NCBI RefSeq assembly: GCF_900747795.2
Contig: NC_041397.2
Span: 159,281,579 to 159,345,578 of the forward strand
Direction: 5' to 3'
DNA: 64,000 bases
From: Erpetoichthys calabaricus
Lineage: Eukaryota > Chordata > Cladistia > Polypteriformes > Polypteridae
The position numbers were made by a program, and so were the translations under genes. The notes below the pieces were generated by a model, which saw only the letters and a list, made by a program, of their open reading frames with translations, did no database searches and was not told the origin of the DNA. Of this stretch, positions 34,457 through 43,692 are shown piece by piece. Position 1 is the stretch's first letter. Each line of letters starts with the position of its first letter.

Positions 34457-35729
34457 CACTAATTCTCCAACTTCCCGTGTAGGTGGAAGGCTGAAATTTG
34501 GCAGGCTCATTCCTTACAGCTTACTTACAAAAGTTAGGCAGGTTTCATTTCGAAATTCTACGCGTAATGGTCATAACTGGAACATCTTTTTTGTCCATAT
34601 ACTGTAATAGACTGCAGCTCAATGGCCGTGGGAGGCGGAGTTGCGTATTGCGTCATCATGCCTCCCACATAATCACGTGAACTGACTGTGAACGCAGTAC
34701 ATAGAAAACAAGGAAGAGCCCCAAAGAGCGCTGAAGAAAACATTCATTACACAATTGAGAAGGCAGCGAAACAATAAGAAGCGAGCGAGTGACGCATACA
34801 AAAGGTTGCCATTGATTTGAGGCAAGATTGCTTTTCTTCTGTACAACTATACGTTGCATTCTCAACAGTAAGCTTGCACAGCTTGGTCATATTACAACCG
34901 GAGTGCTGAAGTGACAATGTGGTATACAAAGAGAACTATAACAATCGTAATAAACGAACAATAAAACAGCGGAGAACCCGTGGATTAAATAAAAAGGCTG
35001 CTTCCTTGGCGAAGCAAGGAAAAAGGATGACCTTATATGGTGTTCGTTTATAAAACAGCGGAGAAGCTGTGTAAAGGCTGCTTCACAAAAAAACAGCAGA
35101 GCGCCTTATATGAGCAGGCAGTCAGCTAAAGAAGGGAATCAATAAATAACTATTATCGTAATAAACGAACAAAAAATAGCGGAGAATCCGCGGACTACAT
35201 AAAGGAAATGGGTACCTGAACAGAAAAGTGAGTCTCAAATAGCTACACAATAACTATAACAATTGTAATAAACGAACAATAAAACAATACAGAACCACTA
35301 AGCAAGGAGAAAGGACGGCCTTATATGGCGTTCGTTTATAAAACAGCGGAGAGGCTGTGTAAAGGCAGCTTCACAAAAAAACAGATCCTTAACAAATTGT
35401 TATTGGTATATTCTCCCTCAATTTAAAAAGGTTTTCTTTTCTTCTTAATAAAAATTTAAAAGCAGTACTTCGCCACTGTGAAGCGCGGGGATTTGGCTAT
35501 ATATATATACTAGCAAAATACCCGCGCTTCGCAGCGGAGAAGTAGTGTGTTAAAGAGGTTATGAAAAAGTAAAGGAAACATTTTAAAAATAACGTAACAT
35601 GATTGTCAATGTAATTGTGTTGTCATTGTTATGAGTGTTGCTGTCATATATATATACATATACACATATACACACACATATACACACATATACAGATATA
35701 TTATATATACATATACACATATATTTTTT

Positions 35730-35737
35730 ATATATAT

Positions 35738-35831
<94 letters not shown>

Positions 35832-35835
35832 CATA
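35730..35835 (+). repeat. (TA)n tract
   Basis: Nearly pure TA of about 100 bp inside Helitron D. Confidence 0.95.
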
Positions 35836-36413
35836 CATACATACATATACACACATAGATGCACTTACAATAACATAGAAATCAATATAAACAACATTAA
35901 CATCATTATCATATGAGAATATGAAGTAATATATAAGAAGCACATTTCATATAAATATAAATTATTAAACAGTAAAATCTTCTTCTTTAATTTGCTACCG
36001 TGGCTTTTCGTTGGTCTGTCCAGGATTTGAAATCACCTGTAGCTTGCAAACCGTTTCACCTATTGACTTGAAATGTGGTACACATATAATACGTCACGTC
36101 TGCTATCCGCTTTATGGGTGATGATTGTATTACTCTTTTTATGTTTATTTTATTTTAGAATCAACTCCTATCTGCGCACACCAGGGCGGCCGTGGGCAGA
36201 TGCGTATGGTGTATTCACTCCATGTTATCGTGCATTGCGCTGTCACTGGTATTTTGATAAAAGAATTTGAACAATATATAAGAAGCGTATAAATTATTAA
36301 ACAGTAAAACATTAACATTTAAGAAGTAAAGTTACATTGAGTACTACTGCAGTGCCTTCGGGTATACGTCATTTTTTGTTTGCCCATTACATGCTTAAAT
36401 GTATAAATTTTTT

Positions 36414-36565
36414 GGTGTACCTACCCGAGAACACGCGACATATAACCGACCGTGGGAGAAGCATGGATTTTAAACACGCGTTGAGTTCATCTGGTGGTCT
36501 CCCTCGTGGAATAACTGGTAATGTTTGACTAAAATCTACAGCGAGTAAAACGACATTACCTCCTT
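36414..36565 (-). pseudogene. Helitron helicase fragment
   Basis: The minus strand reads GGNVVLLAVDFSQTLPVIPR and continues PPDELNACLKSMLL. This matches the PIF1-type helicase motif III region of Helitron transposases, where the family has GDFRQTLPVIPRG. It is only about 50 residues long and surrounded by stops, so it is a relic of the autonomous element. It supports the assignment of these elements to Helitrons independently of their ends. Confidence 0.75.
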
Positions 36566-36778
36566 TTTTTTTTTACGATCTCTGAGATCTTGCTTTTTTC
36601 GGTTAAAGGCTTCATAAGCTCTTTTATGTTCCATGGTGTACTTAATAAGTACTAATTATCCCAAACCATCATCTTTGAATGTTGCAAGACTTTCGCCTTG
36701 TATGTAGATCGGGGTAATTACATTCATTGCATTCCTAGTCTGAATCACAATCTGATTGTATGGGTGGTTACCTGGCAC

Positions 36779-36907
36779 TGTAGGGTTGCCACCCGTCCTT
36801 TAAAATACGGAATCGTGCCGCGTTTGAGAATTAAATTGCGCGTCCCGTTTTGAATCAATACTGGACGGGATTTATCCCGTATTTTTTTTATCATTTTTTT
36901 TTTAAAG
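36779..36907. mobile_element. Possible hAT fragment in Helitron D
   Basis: TAGGGTTGCCACCCGTCC followed by TTAAAATACGGAATCG resembles the end of a known hAT-type repeat. An inverse-like GGGATTTATCCCGTATTT lies 80 bp further on. No matching right terminus or 8-bp duplication was found. Confidence 0.35.
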
Positions 36908-38099
36908 CAGCGTGTCATGCAAATTATCCCACACGCATTTTATGAAGATGCCTCCTTTCCTACTTTTGATTGGGTAATACTTGATGTCATCGTTAGTTTG
37001 ATTGGTCTTTTTAACTGTCCAGTGAGGAGGGCGTGTCTTTTAAGTATAGTCTGCAAAGTGTTGGCACTGAGATGTGGCGTCAGCGCCATAGTTGAAGCCC
37101 CTAACGTTGCGGTCAGCAAGTCGGCTAACATCCGCCATGTGCCGTCTTTCAGTTGCGAGAAGCAGATCATAGAATGGTTGAAACTGTTGCCCCTAACGTT
37201 GCGCCACGGCGTGTGGTTCGTTTATACCTCGTGTCTTCTCATTAAACTTTTATCTCGCGAATATGTTATTGCAATCCGCAGCGGGAGCGTTTCTATAAAC
37301 TTAATTTAAACTTACGTTTTACACCGTGCTTTGTTTCCCTTATGAACATGCTTGTATGCTTAACTCGCTCCGTTCTCAATTGTTTAATTAATTTTTTGCT
37401 CTTCGCTGTTTGCGGCTGTTCCTCCATTTCCCCCCACTTCGTTCTTTTATCTCGCGAATATGTTATTGCAATCCTTAACGGGAGCGTTTCAATAAACTGA
37501 TTGAAAATAGTTTTGCATTTACCTTTTTAAGCCTGAGAAATCACCCCGTAAATGCACACGTTTAATTGGACATGTGTTAATATGTATGGTTACACAGTAT
37601 TAAAAGACAGTGAACAACGTCAGTTACCTTTCTTCCCGCGTTTGATAAAAGGTGAGCTTTTAAGCCTGAGAAATCACCCCGTAAATGCACACGTTTAATT
37701 GCACATGTGTTAATATGTATGCTTACACAGTATTAAAAGACAGTCAAAAATTAACGTCATTTACCTTCGTTCCCGCGTGTGACTCGTGCTGTAAATGTCT
37801 TCCTTGTTTTTAGTGATTACGTAGGAGGCGTGATGACGTGATACGTGACTCCGCCTCCTCCATTACAGTGTATGGACAAAAAATATGTTCCAGTTATGAC
37901 CATTACGCTTTGAATTTCGAAATGAAACCTGCCTAACTTTTGTAAGTAAGCTGTAAGGAATGAGCCTGCCAAATTTCAGCCTTCCACCTAAACGGGAAGT
38001 TGGAGAATTAGTGATGAGTCAGTCAGTGAGTGAGTGAGTCAGTCAGTCAGTGAGGGCTTTGCCTTTTATTATTATAGATATTTGTGAATGTATGTATGT

Positions 38100-38108
38100 A
38101 TATATGTA

Positions 38109-38176
<68 letters not shown>

Positions 38177-38470
38177 GATATGTATATATATATGTGGATA
38201 TAGACGTAGATATGTATATATATATGTAGATATGTAAATATGTATATGTATATTTATGTGTCTGTATGTGTATATATATATATATGTGTGTGTATGTATG
38301 TATGTATGTATGTATATATGTATATGTGTGTGTGTATGTATGTGTGTATATGTATGTGTATATATACAGTATGTTGATATGTGTATATATATATATGTAT
38401 ATATATGTGGATGTGTATATGTATATATATATATATATGTATATATGTATATATATGTATATATGTATAG
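38100..38470 (+). repeat. (TA)n/(TATG)n tract in Helitron C
   Basis: Microsatellite-rich segment between Helitron D and the Helitron C 3' hairpin. Confidence 0.9.
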
Positions 38471-38539
38471 GTATATATATGTTTACATAACCTTTTTAAC
38501 ACACTACTTCTCCGCTGCGAAGTGTGGGTATTTTGCTAG

Positions 38540-38775
38540 TTAATGTAATAAAATATCACTTTGTTCCAACTGGTCCTTGTCTCTGTGATCCCCAGGCAAG
38601 ATTCACAGAGCATTTGAGGTACCACCTGCATTATGTGTGGTACGCTCGATAGGAGGATATCAATTTGTTCCACCTGGTCCTTGTCTCTGTAATCCCCAGG
38701 CAAGATTCACAGAGAATTTGAGGTACCACCTGCATTATGTGTGGTACCCTCGATAGGAGGATATAAATATGGAAG
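38540..38775 (+). repeat. Minisatellite, right part, two 104-bp units
   Basis: Two copies of a unit with GGTCCTTGTCTCTGTRATCC and AAGATTCACAGAG start at 38,572 and 38,676, about 95% alike. Words overlap with the units left of Helitron C (33,520-34,283), which shows that the Helitron split one array. Confidence 0.85.
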
Positions 38776-39409
38776 GAATGAGAGTGAAAGGATCTTAAGT
38801 GATCTGGCCGCCACCCAGGTTTGCCCAGGAGCAATGGTTGGTTAGGCCCTTGGCCATTGCTCCTAAAGGAGGGTCACAGATGCGTCCTAGAAGGGCTCAG
38901 ATGAAGCTGACAGGGGCCGTGGTCCCTGATGGGTGTCTCCTCGCATACCACTGGCTCTGCTGTCGCCCATCTGGATCTACCTGAATGTCTCCCCACGTTA
39001 TCGATTCTGGGCTTATAACTGACCATAACAATTGGTCAGCAGTCAACAACGTCTACCCACAAGTTGGGGCATAGGGGCTGATATCGACGAGCCCAAGGAG
39101 TAGGTCTGCCGAGCACAGTATCCCTTGACCTGGCCGAACCAAGCCAGAAGGTTTTGACTGCCCTACACGTTGAGCTACGATGTGGGACAATGGTCAGCTG
39201 TAGGTGTCCTGCAATTTTTGTAGCCAAGTGTTTCACACAGCATCTCTGGCTACTGGTTCCACTCCTTCCCCATAAATGGGCACTGTGGTCTCTTGCTCCA
39301 TTGGGTGGGTAGACACTGAGACAGTATCTACATGAACCATCCTGTGTCCCATTCGCTGAGCAACGAGATGGGACTATGGGCTGATGCATGCCCCAACTGG
39401 GGCGATCCA
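38776..39409. other. GC-rich unassigned stretch before the 28S fragment
   Basis: No protein or RNA family recognised. Two related segments are visible: ACACGTTGAGCTACGATGTG (about 39,167) and ATTCGCTGAGCAACGAGATG (about 39,351), each followed by GGGAC-ATGG-CAG/TG words. They may belong to rDNA expansion segments or spacer. Confidence 0.4.
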
Positions 39410-40166
39410 TGGGAAGGGCCCGGCGCGCGTCCAGAGTCACCGCCGGGGAACACCCTCGCCCCAGGGGCAGGTCGGGGTTGCCGGCACCTCGTCCAGTTGC
39501 GGCACACACCCAGCTCCGTTCTACACCCCAGCCCAACTGACCCAGCCCTTAGAGCCAATCCTTATCCCAAAGTTACGGATCCGGCTTGCTGACTTCCCTT
39601 ACCTACATTGTTCTAACACGCCAGAGGCTGATCACCTTGGAGACCTGCTGCAGATATGGGTATGGCCCGACGCGAGATTTACACCATCTCCCCCGGATTT
39701 TCAAGGGCCGGCGAGTGCTCGCCGGGTGCTGCCAGAAGTGCAACGCTTTCCAAGGTGTGAGCCCCTCTCTCGGAATGAACCCATTCCAGGGTGGCCCTGC
39801 CTCAGTGAGAAAAGAGAACTCTCCTTGGGACTCCCGCTTTTCTGGGATCGCTTGCGTCACCGCACTGGACACCCCCCGCCCTGTGGATTGTTCACCCACT
39901 AATAGAGAGAACATGAGCTGGGTTTAGACCATCATGAGACAAGTTAGTTTTACCATACTGATGATGGTGTTGTCGCAATAGCAATCCTGCTCAGTATGAG
40001 AGGAACCGCAGGTTCAGGCATTTGGTGTATGTGCTTGGCTGAGGAGCCAATGGTGCAAAGCTACCATCTGTGAGATTATGACTGAATGCTGTGGGGTGGA
40101 CCAGCACGGTGGGCCATTCAAGACAGTGAAGGGGAGCGGCCTCTTTTGCACCGCACGTTCTTTCCG
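39410..40166 (+). pseudogene. 28S rRNA pseudogene, middle and 3' fragments
   Basis: Blocks on the plus strand follow 28S order: AAGGGCCCGGCGCGCGTCCA (39,414), GACTTCCCTTACCTACATTG with CTTGGAGACCTGCTGC (39,590-39,650), GCGAGATTTACACCATCTCC (39,673), TCTCTCGGAATGAACCCATT (39,767), ATTGTTCACCCACTAATAG (39,888), GAGAGGAACCGCAGGTTCAG (39,998), and GCTTGGCTGAGGAGCCAATG (40,032). A large interval is deleted near 39,880 and most of the terminal domain is lost. It contains blocks absent from the minus-strand copy at 11.4-11.9 kb. The open frames crossing it are not genes. Confidence 0.92.
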
Positions 40167-40440
40167 AAGATAAAGACCTGGGGTCATGTAGTATCATAGC
40201 TGACATGGGGTCATATAAAGAAAAAGTCAAGTGGTTTATCCAGAATGACAGAGGACATGAGGGTCATCGAAAAACCAGGCAGAGGGTCATCCAGAATGAT
40301 AGCGGACATGGGGTAATTCAAAAACAGGCAGGGTGTCATGTAGAAACCAAGCAGACTTAGGGTCATCCAAAGAAAAACACAAAGGGTCATGTATCACGAA
40401 AGCAGACACAGGGTCATCCAAAAACCATTTACATGACCCT
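40167..40440 (+). repeat. rDNA spacer repeats, GGGTCAT type
   Basis: GGGTCATNNA words recur about ten times (for example 40,172, 40,207, 40,260, 40,284, 40,371, 40,386 and 40,412) directly after the 28S end, often with CAGACA or AAACCA between. This is the plus-strand counterpart of 11,083-11,404 and 12,406-12,640. Confidence 0.8.
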
Positions 40441-40640
40441 GTTTCTAAATCGTTCTTCAAGGGACCGACAGCAGCACCTGGCAGCAGGCCTTCAGCTCAT
40501 CTTGGTTTACCAAATCGGCCGGGCACCCCGGTACCTTCCCAGAAGTCGGACCTCAGCTGACATGTTCCGACATAATACTAGCTTGTGGATTAGAGAGAAG
40601 CTTCCCGGGTTTCTCTCTGGCCGGTTCCCAGGGCCTTGAT
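40441..40640 (+). other. Spacer segment between the two repeat types
   Basis: Non-repetitive, GC-richer sequence with no recognised function. Its position between GGGTCAT and GGGACTTAG repeats suggests rDNA spacer. Confidence 0.5.
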
Positions 40641-41285
40641 GTGGGTCTGGACTTAGAAATTATTGGGGACTTAGAAATTTTTTCGTGCTTAGAAACTTTT
40701 TGGGACTGCTACGGCCAGATGTCCTGAGGGGCCGAGGCTAGGCCAGTCATGTCCGAGGGAGAACTATCGTCCCTGGGCAAAATCTGCATCATTCTAGTAG
40801 CCCTCCCGAGGGCTCGTTTATGGGTCTGGACATAGTAAATTTCTGGGACTTAGAAACTTTTTGGTATATATAAAATTTCTGGGACTATAAAACTTTTTGT
40901 GAATTAGAAAATTTCTGGGACTTAGAAGCTTTCTGGGACTTAGAAAACTTCTTTGACTTAGAAGCTTTCTGGGACTTAGAAACTTTCTTTGACTTAAAAG
41001 CATTCTGGGACTTAGAAACTCTTTGGGACTTAGAAAAATTTTCGAACCTGCTATGGCCGGATTTCCTGAGTCACCGAAGACAGGCCAGTCATGCCCTGGG
41101 GAGGACCGTCGCCCCTGGGTGAAATCTGTCTTGTGCCAGTAGTCCTCCCGAAACCTCGTTTTTGGGTCTGGACTTGGAAAATTTCTGGGACATAGAAAAT
41201 TTTTGTGACTTTAAAAATATCAGGGAGTTATAAACTTTCTTAGACTTAGAAAATTTCCGGGACTTAGAAACTTTTGGGACTTACA
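40641..41285 (+). repeat. rDNA spacer, GGGACTTAGAAA repeats with two ~135-bp blocks
   Basis: About 25 diverged units of the GGGACTTAGAAACTTTTT kind surround two related blocks at 40,690-40,840 and 41,046-41,180. Each block begins GCTAYGGCC, includes AGGCCAGTCATG and TGGGYRAAATCTG, and ends CTCGTTTWTGGGTCTGGAC. The same block on the minus strand lies just upstream of 18S (12,204-12,340). The layout resembles repeated spacer promoters or enhancers of vertebrate rDNA; function is inferred. Confidence 0.8.
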
Positions 41286-41604
41286 AGTTAAGGAACACTG
41301 AGTAACAATCAACTTCAGTTTGGGCCAAAGCATTTCCAAGGGGAAATCAAGTGAATTTGACATGTTGAAGTGTAAATTGAGAAACACTTAGGAAACCATC
41401 CAAACAGTTCTTACCCATTAGGGAACTATTTTGTACATGATTTAGAACAGTATTACATCAGTATTTTCACGGGGCACTGAGTTACAGCTGAATGTAACTT
41501 GAATTCACAATAGCGAGTTTCAAGAGCTGAAAAACACTCCAAATGATAAGAAGTGTTACTGCTGGTTAGTCTACTAGGATCTGATCTACACAGTAGAATT
41601 CTTA
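41286..41604 (-). repeat. 366-bp satellite, partial monomer left of the 5S array
   Basis: The stretch from AGTTAAGGAACACTGAG to about CTACACAGTAGAATTCT is the satellite of 43.7-62.5 kb in minus orientation, about 310 of 366 bp and rather diverged. It directly joins rDNA spacer on the left and a 5S copy on the right. Confidence 0.85.
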
Positions 41605-41700
41605 ATGCGACTAATCTCGTCTAATTTCCAAAGCTAAACATGCTTGGGCTCGGACAGTACTTGGATGGGAGACCGCCTGGCAACCCTGAGTGCTGTAAGC
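41605..41700 (+). pseudogene. 5S rRNA copy 1, 5' truncated
   Basis: ATCTCGTCTAATTTCCAAAG, then GTACTTGGATGGGAGACCGC (internal control C-box region) and TGCTGTAAGC before TTTT. The first ~25 bases are replaced by satellite. Confidence 0.88.
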
Positions 41701-41828
41701 TTTTAGCCATTACCGTTGTACTTAAGCTGGGCATCAGTGTATGGCTTGGAAAGGCATCTTCATCCTTTGCACTGGAAGCAGGCTTCCCCTTTCTTCACTA
41801 TACGCTGAACATTAAAGAGCGGGGCTTT

Positions 41829-41946
41829 CACATACGGCCACACCGTGATAAAGGGGCCCGATCTCGTCTGATCTCAGAAGCTAAGCACACTCGGGCTTGG
41901 CAAGTACTTGGATGGGGTCCGCCTGGGGACACCGAGTGCTATAAGC
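41829..41946 (+). rRNA. 5S rRNA copy 2
   Basis: Near full length: TACGGCCACACC start, GATCTCGTCTGATCTCAGAA, AAGTACTTGGATGGGG, then GAGTGCTATAAGC and a TTTT terminator. Several substitutions (ATAAGC end, GGGGTCC in the C box) make function doubtful. Confidence 0.85.
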
Positions 41947-42075
41947 TTTTAGCCATTACCGTTGTACTTAACCCGGGCATCAGTGTATGGCTTGGAAAGG
42001 CATCTTAATCCTTTCATTTGGAAGCAGGCGACCCCTGCTTTCAATATTTACTGAACGTAAAGTAGCAAGGCTTTT

Positions 42076-42183
42076 GCTTACAGCCACACCAGTGTAAAAG
42101 TGTCTGATCTCAGAAGCTAAACACGCTCGGGCTCAGCCAGTACTTGGATGGGAGACCGCCTGGGAACCCCAAGTGCTGTAAGC
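42076..42183 (+). pseudogene. 5S rRNA copy 3
   Basis: GCTTACAGCCACACC to GTGCTGTAAGC with TTTT after it. About ten bases around the first half (GATCTCGTCT) are deleted; the C-box region GGATGGGAGACCGCCTGGG is perfect. Confidence 0.88.
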
Positions 42184-42312
42184 TTTTAGCCATTGCCGTT
42201 GTACTTAACCTGGGCATCAGTGTATGGCTTGGAAACGCATCATCATCCTTTCTACTGGAAGCAGGCTCCACCTTTCTTCACTATGTACTTAACGTTAAAG
42301 AAAGGGGCTTTT

Positions 42313-42423
42313 GCTTACGGCCACAACAGTGTGAATACGCTGGATCTCGTCTGATCTGGGAAGCTAAACACGCTCGCCAATACTTGGATGGGAGACTGCC
42401 TGGGAACCCCGAGTGCAGTAAGC
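42313..42423 (+). pseudogene. 5S rRNA copy 4
   Basis: GCTTACGGCCACAACAG to GAGTGCAGTAAGC with TTTT. The GGGCTCGG segment before the C box is partly deleted. Confidence 0.88.
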
Positions 42424-42552
42424 TTTTAGCCATTACCGTTGTACTTAACCTGAGCATCAGTGTATGGCTTGGAAAGGCATCTTAATCCTTTCATTTGGAA
42501 GCAGGCTACCCCTGCCTTCAATATTTACTGAACGCAAAATAGCAGGGCTTTC

Positions 42553-42660
42553 GCTTACGCCCACACCAGTGTAAAAGCGTCTGATCTTGGAAACTAAACA
42601 CGCTTGGGCTTGGCCAGCACTTGGATGGAAGACCGCCTGGGAACCCCGAGTGCTGTAAGC
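42553..42660 (+). pseudogene. 5S rRNA copy 5
   Basis: GCTTACGCCCACACCAG to GAGTGCTGTAAGC with TTTT. The GATCTCGTCT block is shortened as in copy 3. Confidence 0.88.
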
Positions 42661-42789
42661 TTTTAGCCATTACCGTTGTACTTAACCTGGGAATCAGTGT
42701 ATGGCTTGGAAACGCATCTTCATCTTTTTTACTGGAAGCAGGCTCCCCCTTTCTTCAATATATACTGAAAGTTAAACAGCTGTGCTTTC

Positions 42790-42842
42790 GCTTACGGCCA
42801 CACCAGTGTAAAAGCGCCCGATCACGTATGATCTCGGAAGCA
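42790..42842 (+). pseudogene. 5S rRNA copy 6, 5' half only
   Basis: GCTTACGGCCACACCAG to ATCTCGGAAG, then the sequence passes directly into array spacer (CAGGCTCCCC), so the 3' half and part of the spacer are deleted. Confidence 0.88.
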
Positions 42843-42891
42843 GGCTCCCCCTTTCTTCACTATATACTGAAAGTAAAAGAGTGGGGCTTTC

Positions 42892-42999
42892 GCTTACGAC
42901 CACACCAGTGTGAAAGCGTCTGATCTCGAATGTTAAACACACTTGGGCTCGACAAGTACTTGGAATGGAGAGTGCCTGGGGACCCCGAGTACTGTAAGC
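42892..42999 (+). pseudogene. 5S rRNA copy 7
   Basis: GCTTACGACCACACCAG to GAGTACTGTAAGC with TTTT; several deletions and GGAATGGAGAG in the C box. Confidence 0.88.
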
Positions 43000-43122
43000 T
43001 TTTAGCCATTACTGTTGTACTTAACCTGGGTATCAGTGTATGGCTTGGAAATGCATCTTCATCCTTTCATTTGGAAGCAGGCTACCCCTGCCTTCAATAT
43101 TTACTGAACGTAAAGTAGCAGG

Positions 43123-43229
43123 GCTACACACCAGTGTAAAAGTGCCCGATCTCATCTGATCTCGGAAACTAAACACGCTCGGACAGCACTTGGATGGGAG
43201 ACAGCCAGGAAACCCCGAGTGCTGTAAGC
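43123..43229 (+). pseudogene. 5S rRNA copy 8
   Basis: GGGCTACACACCAG (start damaged) to GAGTGCTGTAAGC with TTTT. GATCTCATCTGATCTCGGAA is well kept. Confidence 0.88.
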
Positions 43230-43373
43230 TTTTAGCCATTACCGTTGTACTTAACTTGAGCGTCAGTGTATGGCTTGGAAGTCAGGGGTAGTCTGCTTCC
43301 AAATGAAAGGATGAAGATCCGTTTCCAAGCCATACACTGATACCCAAGTTAAGTACAACGGTAATGGCTAAAA

Positions 43374-43491
43374 GCTTACAGCACTCGGGATTCCCAGGCA
43401 GTCTCCCATCAAAGTACTGGCCGAGCCTGAATGTGTTTAGCTTCCGAGATATGACAAGATCAAGCGCATTCACAATGGTGTGGCCGTACGC
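43374..43491 (-). rRNA. 5S rRNA copy 9, inverted
   Basis: Minus strand: GCGTACGGCCACACCATTG, then AGTACTTTGATGGGAGACTG, ending GAGTGCTGTAAGC and TTTT. Near full length with substitutions. It is the first copy after the array turns around. Confidence 0.85.
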
Positions 43492-43618
43492 AAAAGCCCT
43501 GTTATTTAACATTCAATAAATATTGAAGGCAGGGGTAGTAAGGTTCCAGTAGAAAGGAAAAAGATGCGTTTCCAAGCCATACACTGATGCCCAGGTTAAG
43601 TACAACGGTAATAGGTAA

Positions 43619-43692
43619 AAGCTTACAGAACTCGGGACTCCCAGGTGGTCTCCTATCCAATTACTGGCCGAGCCAGAGTGTGTTTAGCTTCA
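43619..43692 (-). pseudogene. 5S rRNA copy 10, inverted, 5' truncated
   Basis: Minus strand AAGCTAAACACACTCTGGC to GAGTTCTGTAAGC with TTTT; the first ~45 bases are replaced by satellite sequence. Confidence 0.88.

Larger units (their letters stand above)
35510..38078 (-). mobile_element. Helitron D with helicase relic, nested in Helitron C
   Basis: On the minus strand the 5' end is TCTATAATAATAAAAGGC (38,078 downward) and the 3' end TATTTTGCTAG at 35,510. Flanking plus-strand bases are A (35,509) and T (38,079). It inserted in the TA-rich part of Helitron C in the opposite direction. It is 2.57 kb long and carries a fragment of the Helitron Rep/helicase gene. Confidence 0.85.
34284..38539 (+). 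mobile_element. Helitron C, inserted in the minisatellite and split by Helitron D
   Basis: 5' end TCTATACTAATAAAAGGC after A at 34,283; 3' end TATTTTGCTAG (38,529-38,539) before T at 38,540, with the hairpin CCGCTGCGAAGTGTGG just upstream. Own sequence is about 1.7 kb (34,284-35,509 and 38,079-38,539). A second 3'-end-like hairpin (GTGAAGCGCGGGGATTTGGC) lies internally at 35,478-35,497. No helicase frame of its own is seen. Confidence 0.85.
41605..43692. repeat. Degenerate tandem 5S rDNA array with an internal turn-around
   Basis: Eight plus-strand copies at about 240-bp spacing (120-bp gene and ~120-bp spacer) and two minus-strand copies. Spacers share TTAGCCATTACCGTTGTACT, CAGTGTATGGCTTGGAAA and a TATA-like TATATACTGAACGTTAAAG word about 30 bp upstream of each gene. 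Orientation switches near 43,275-43,290. Confidence 0.9.

Noticed and set aside
35583-35943. IYIYIY-type frames on both strands, also at 21.0-21.8, 26.9-27.1 and 38.2-38.5 kb
   Set aside because: They are translations of TA-type microsatellites.
39384-39902. Open frame of 172 residues and its shadows
   Set aside because: The DNA is 28S rRNA sequence; the frames are accidental.
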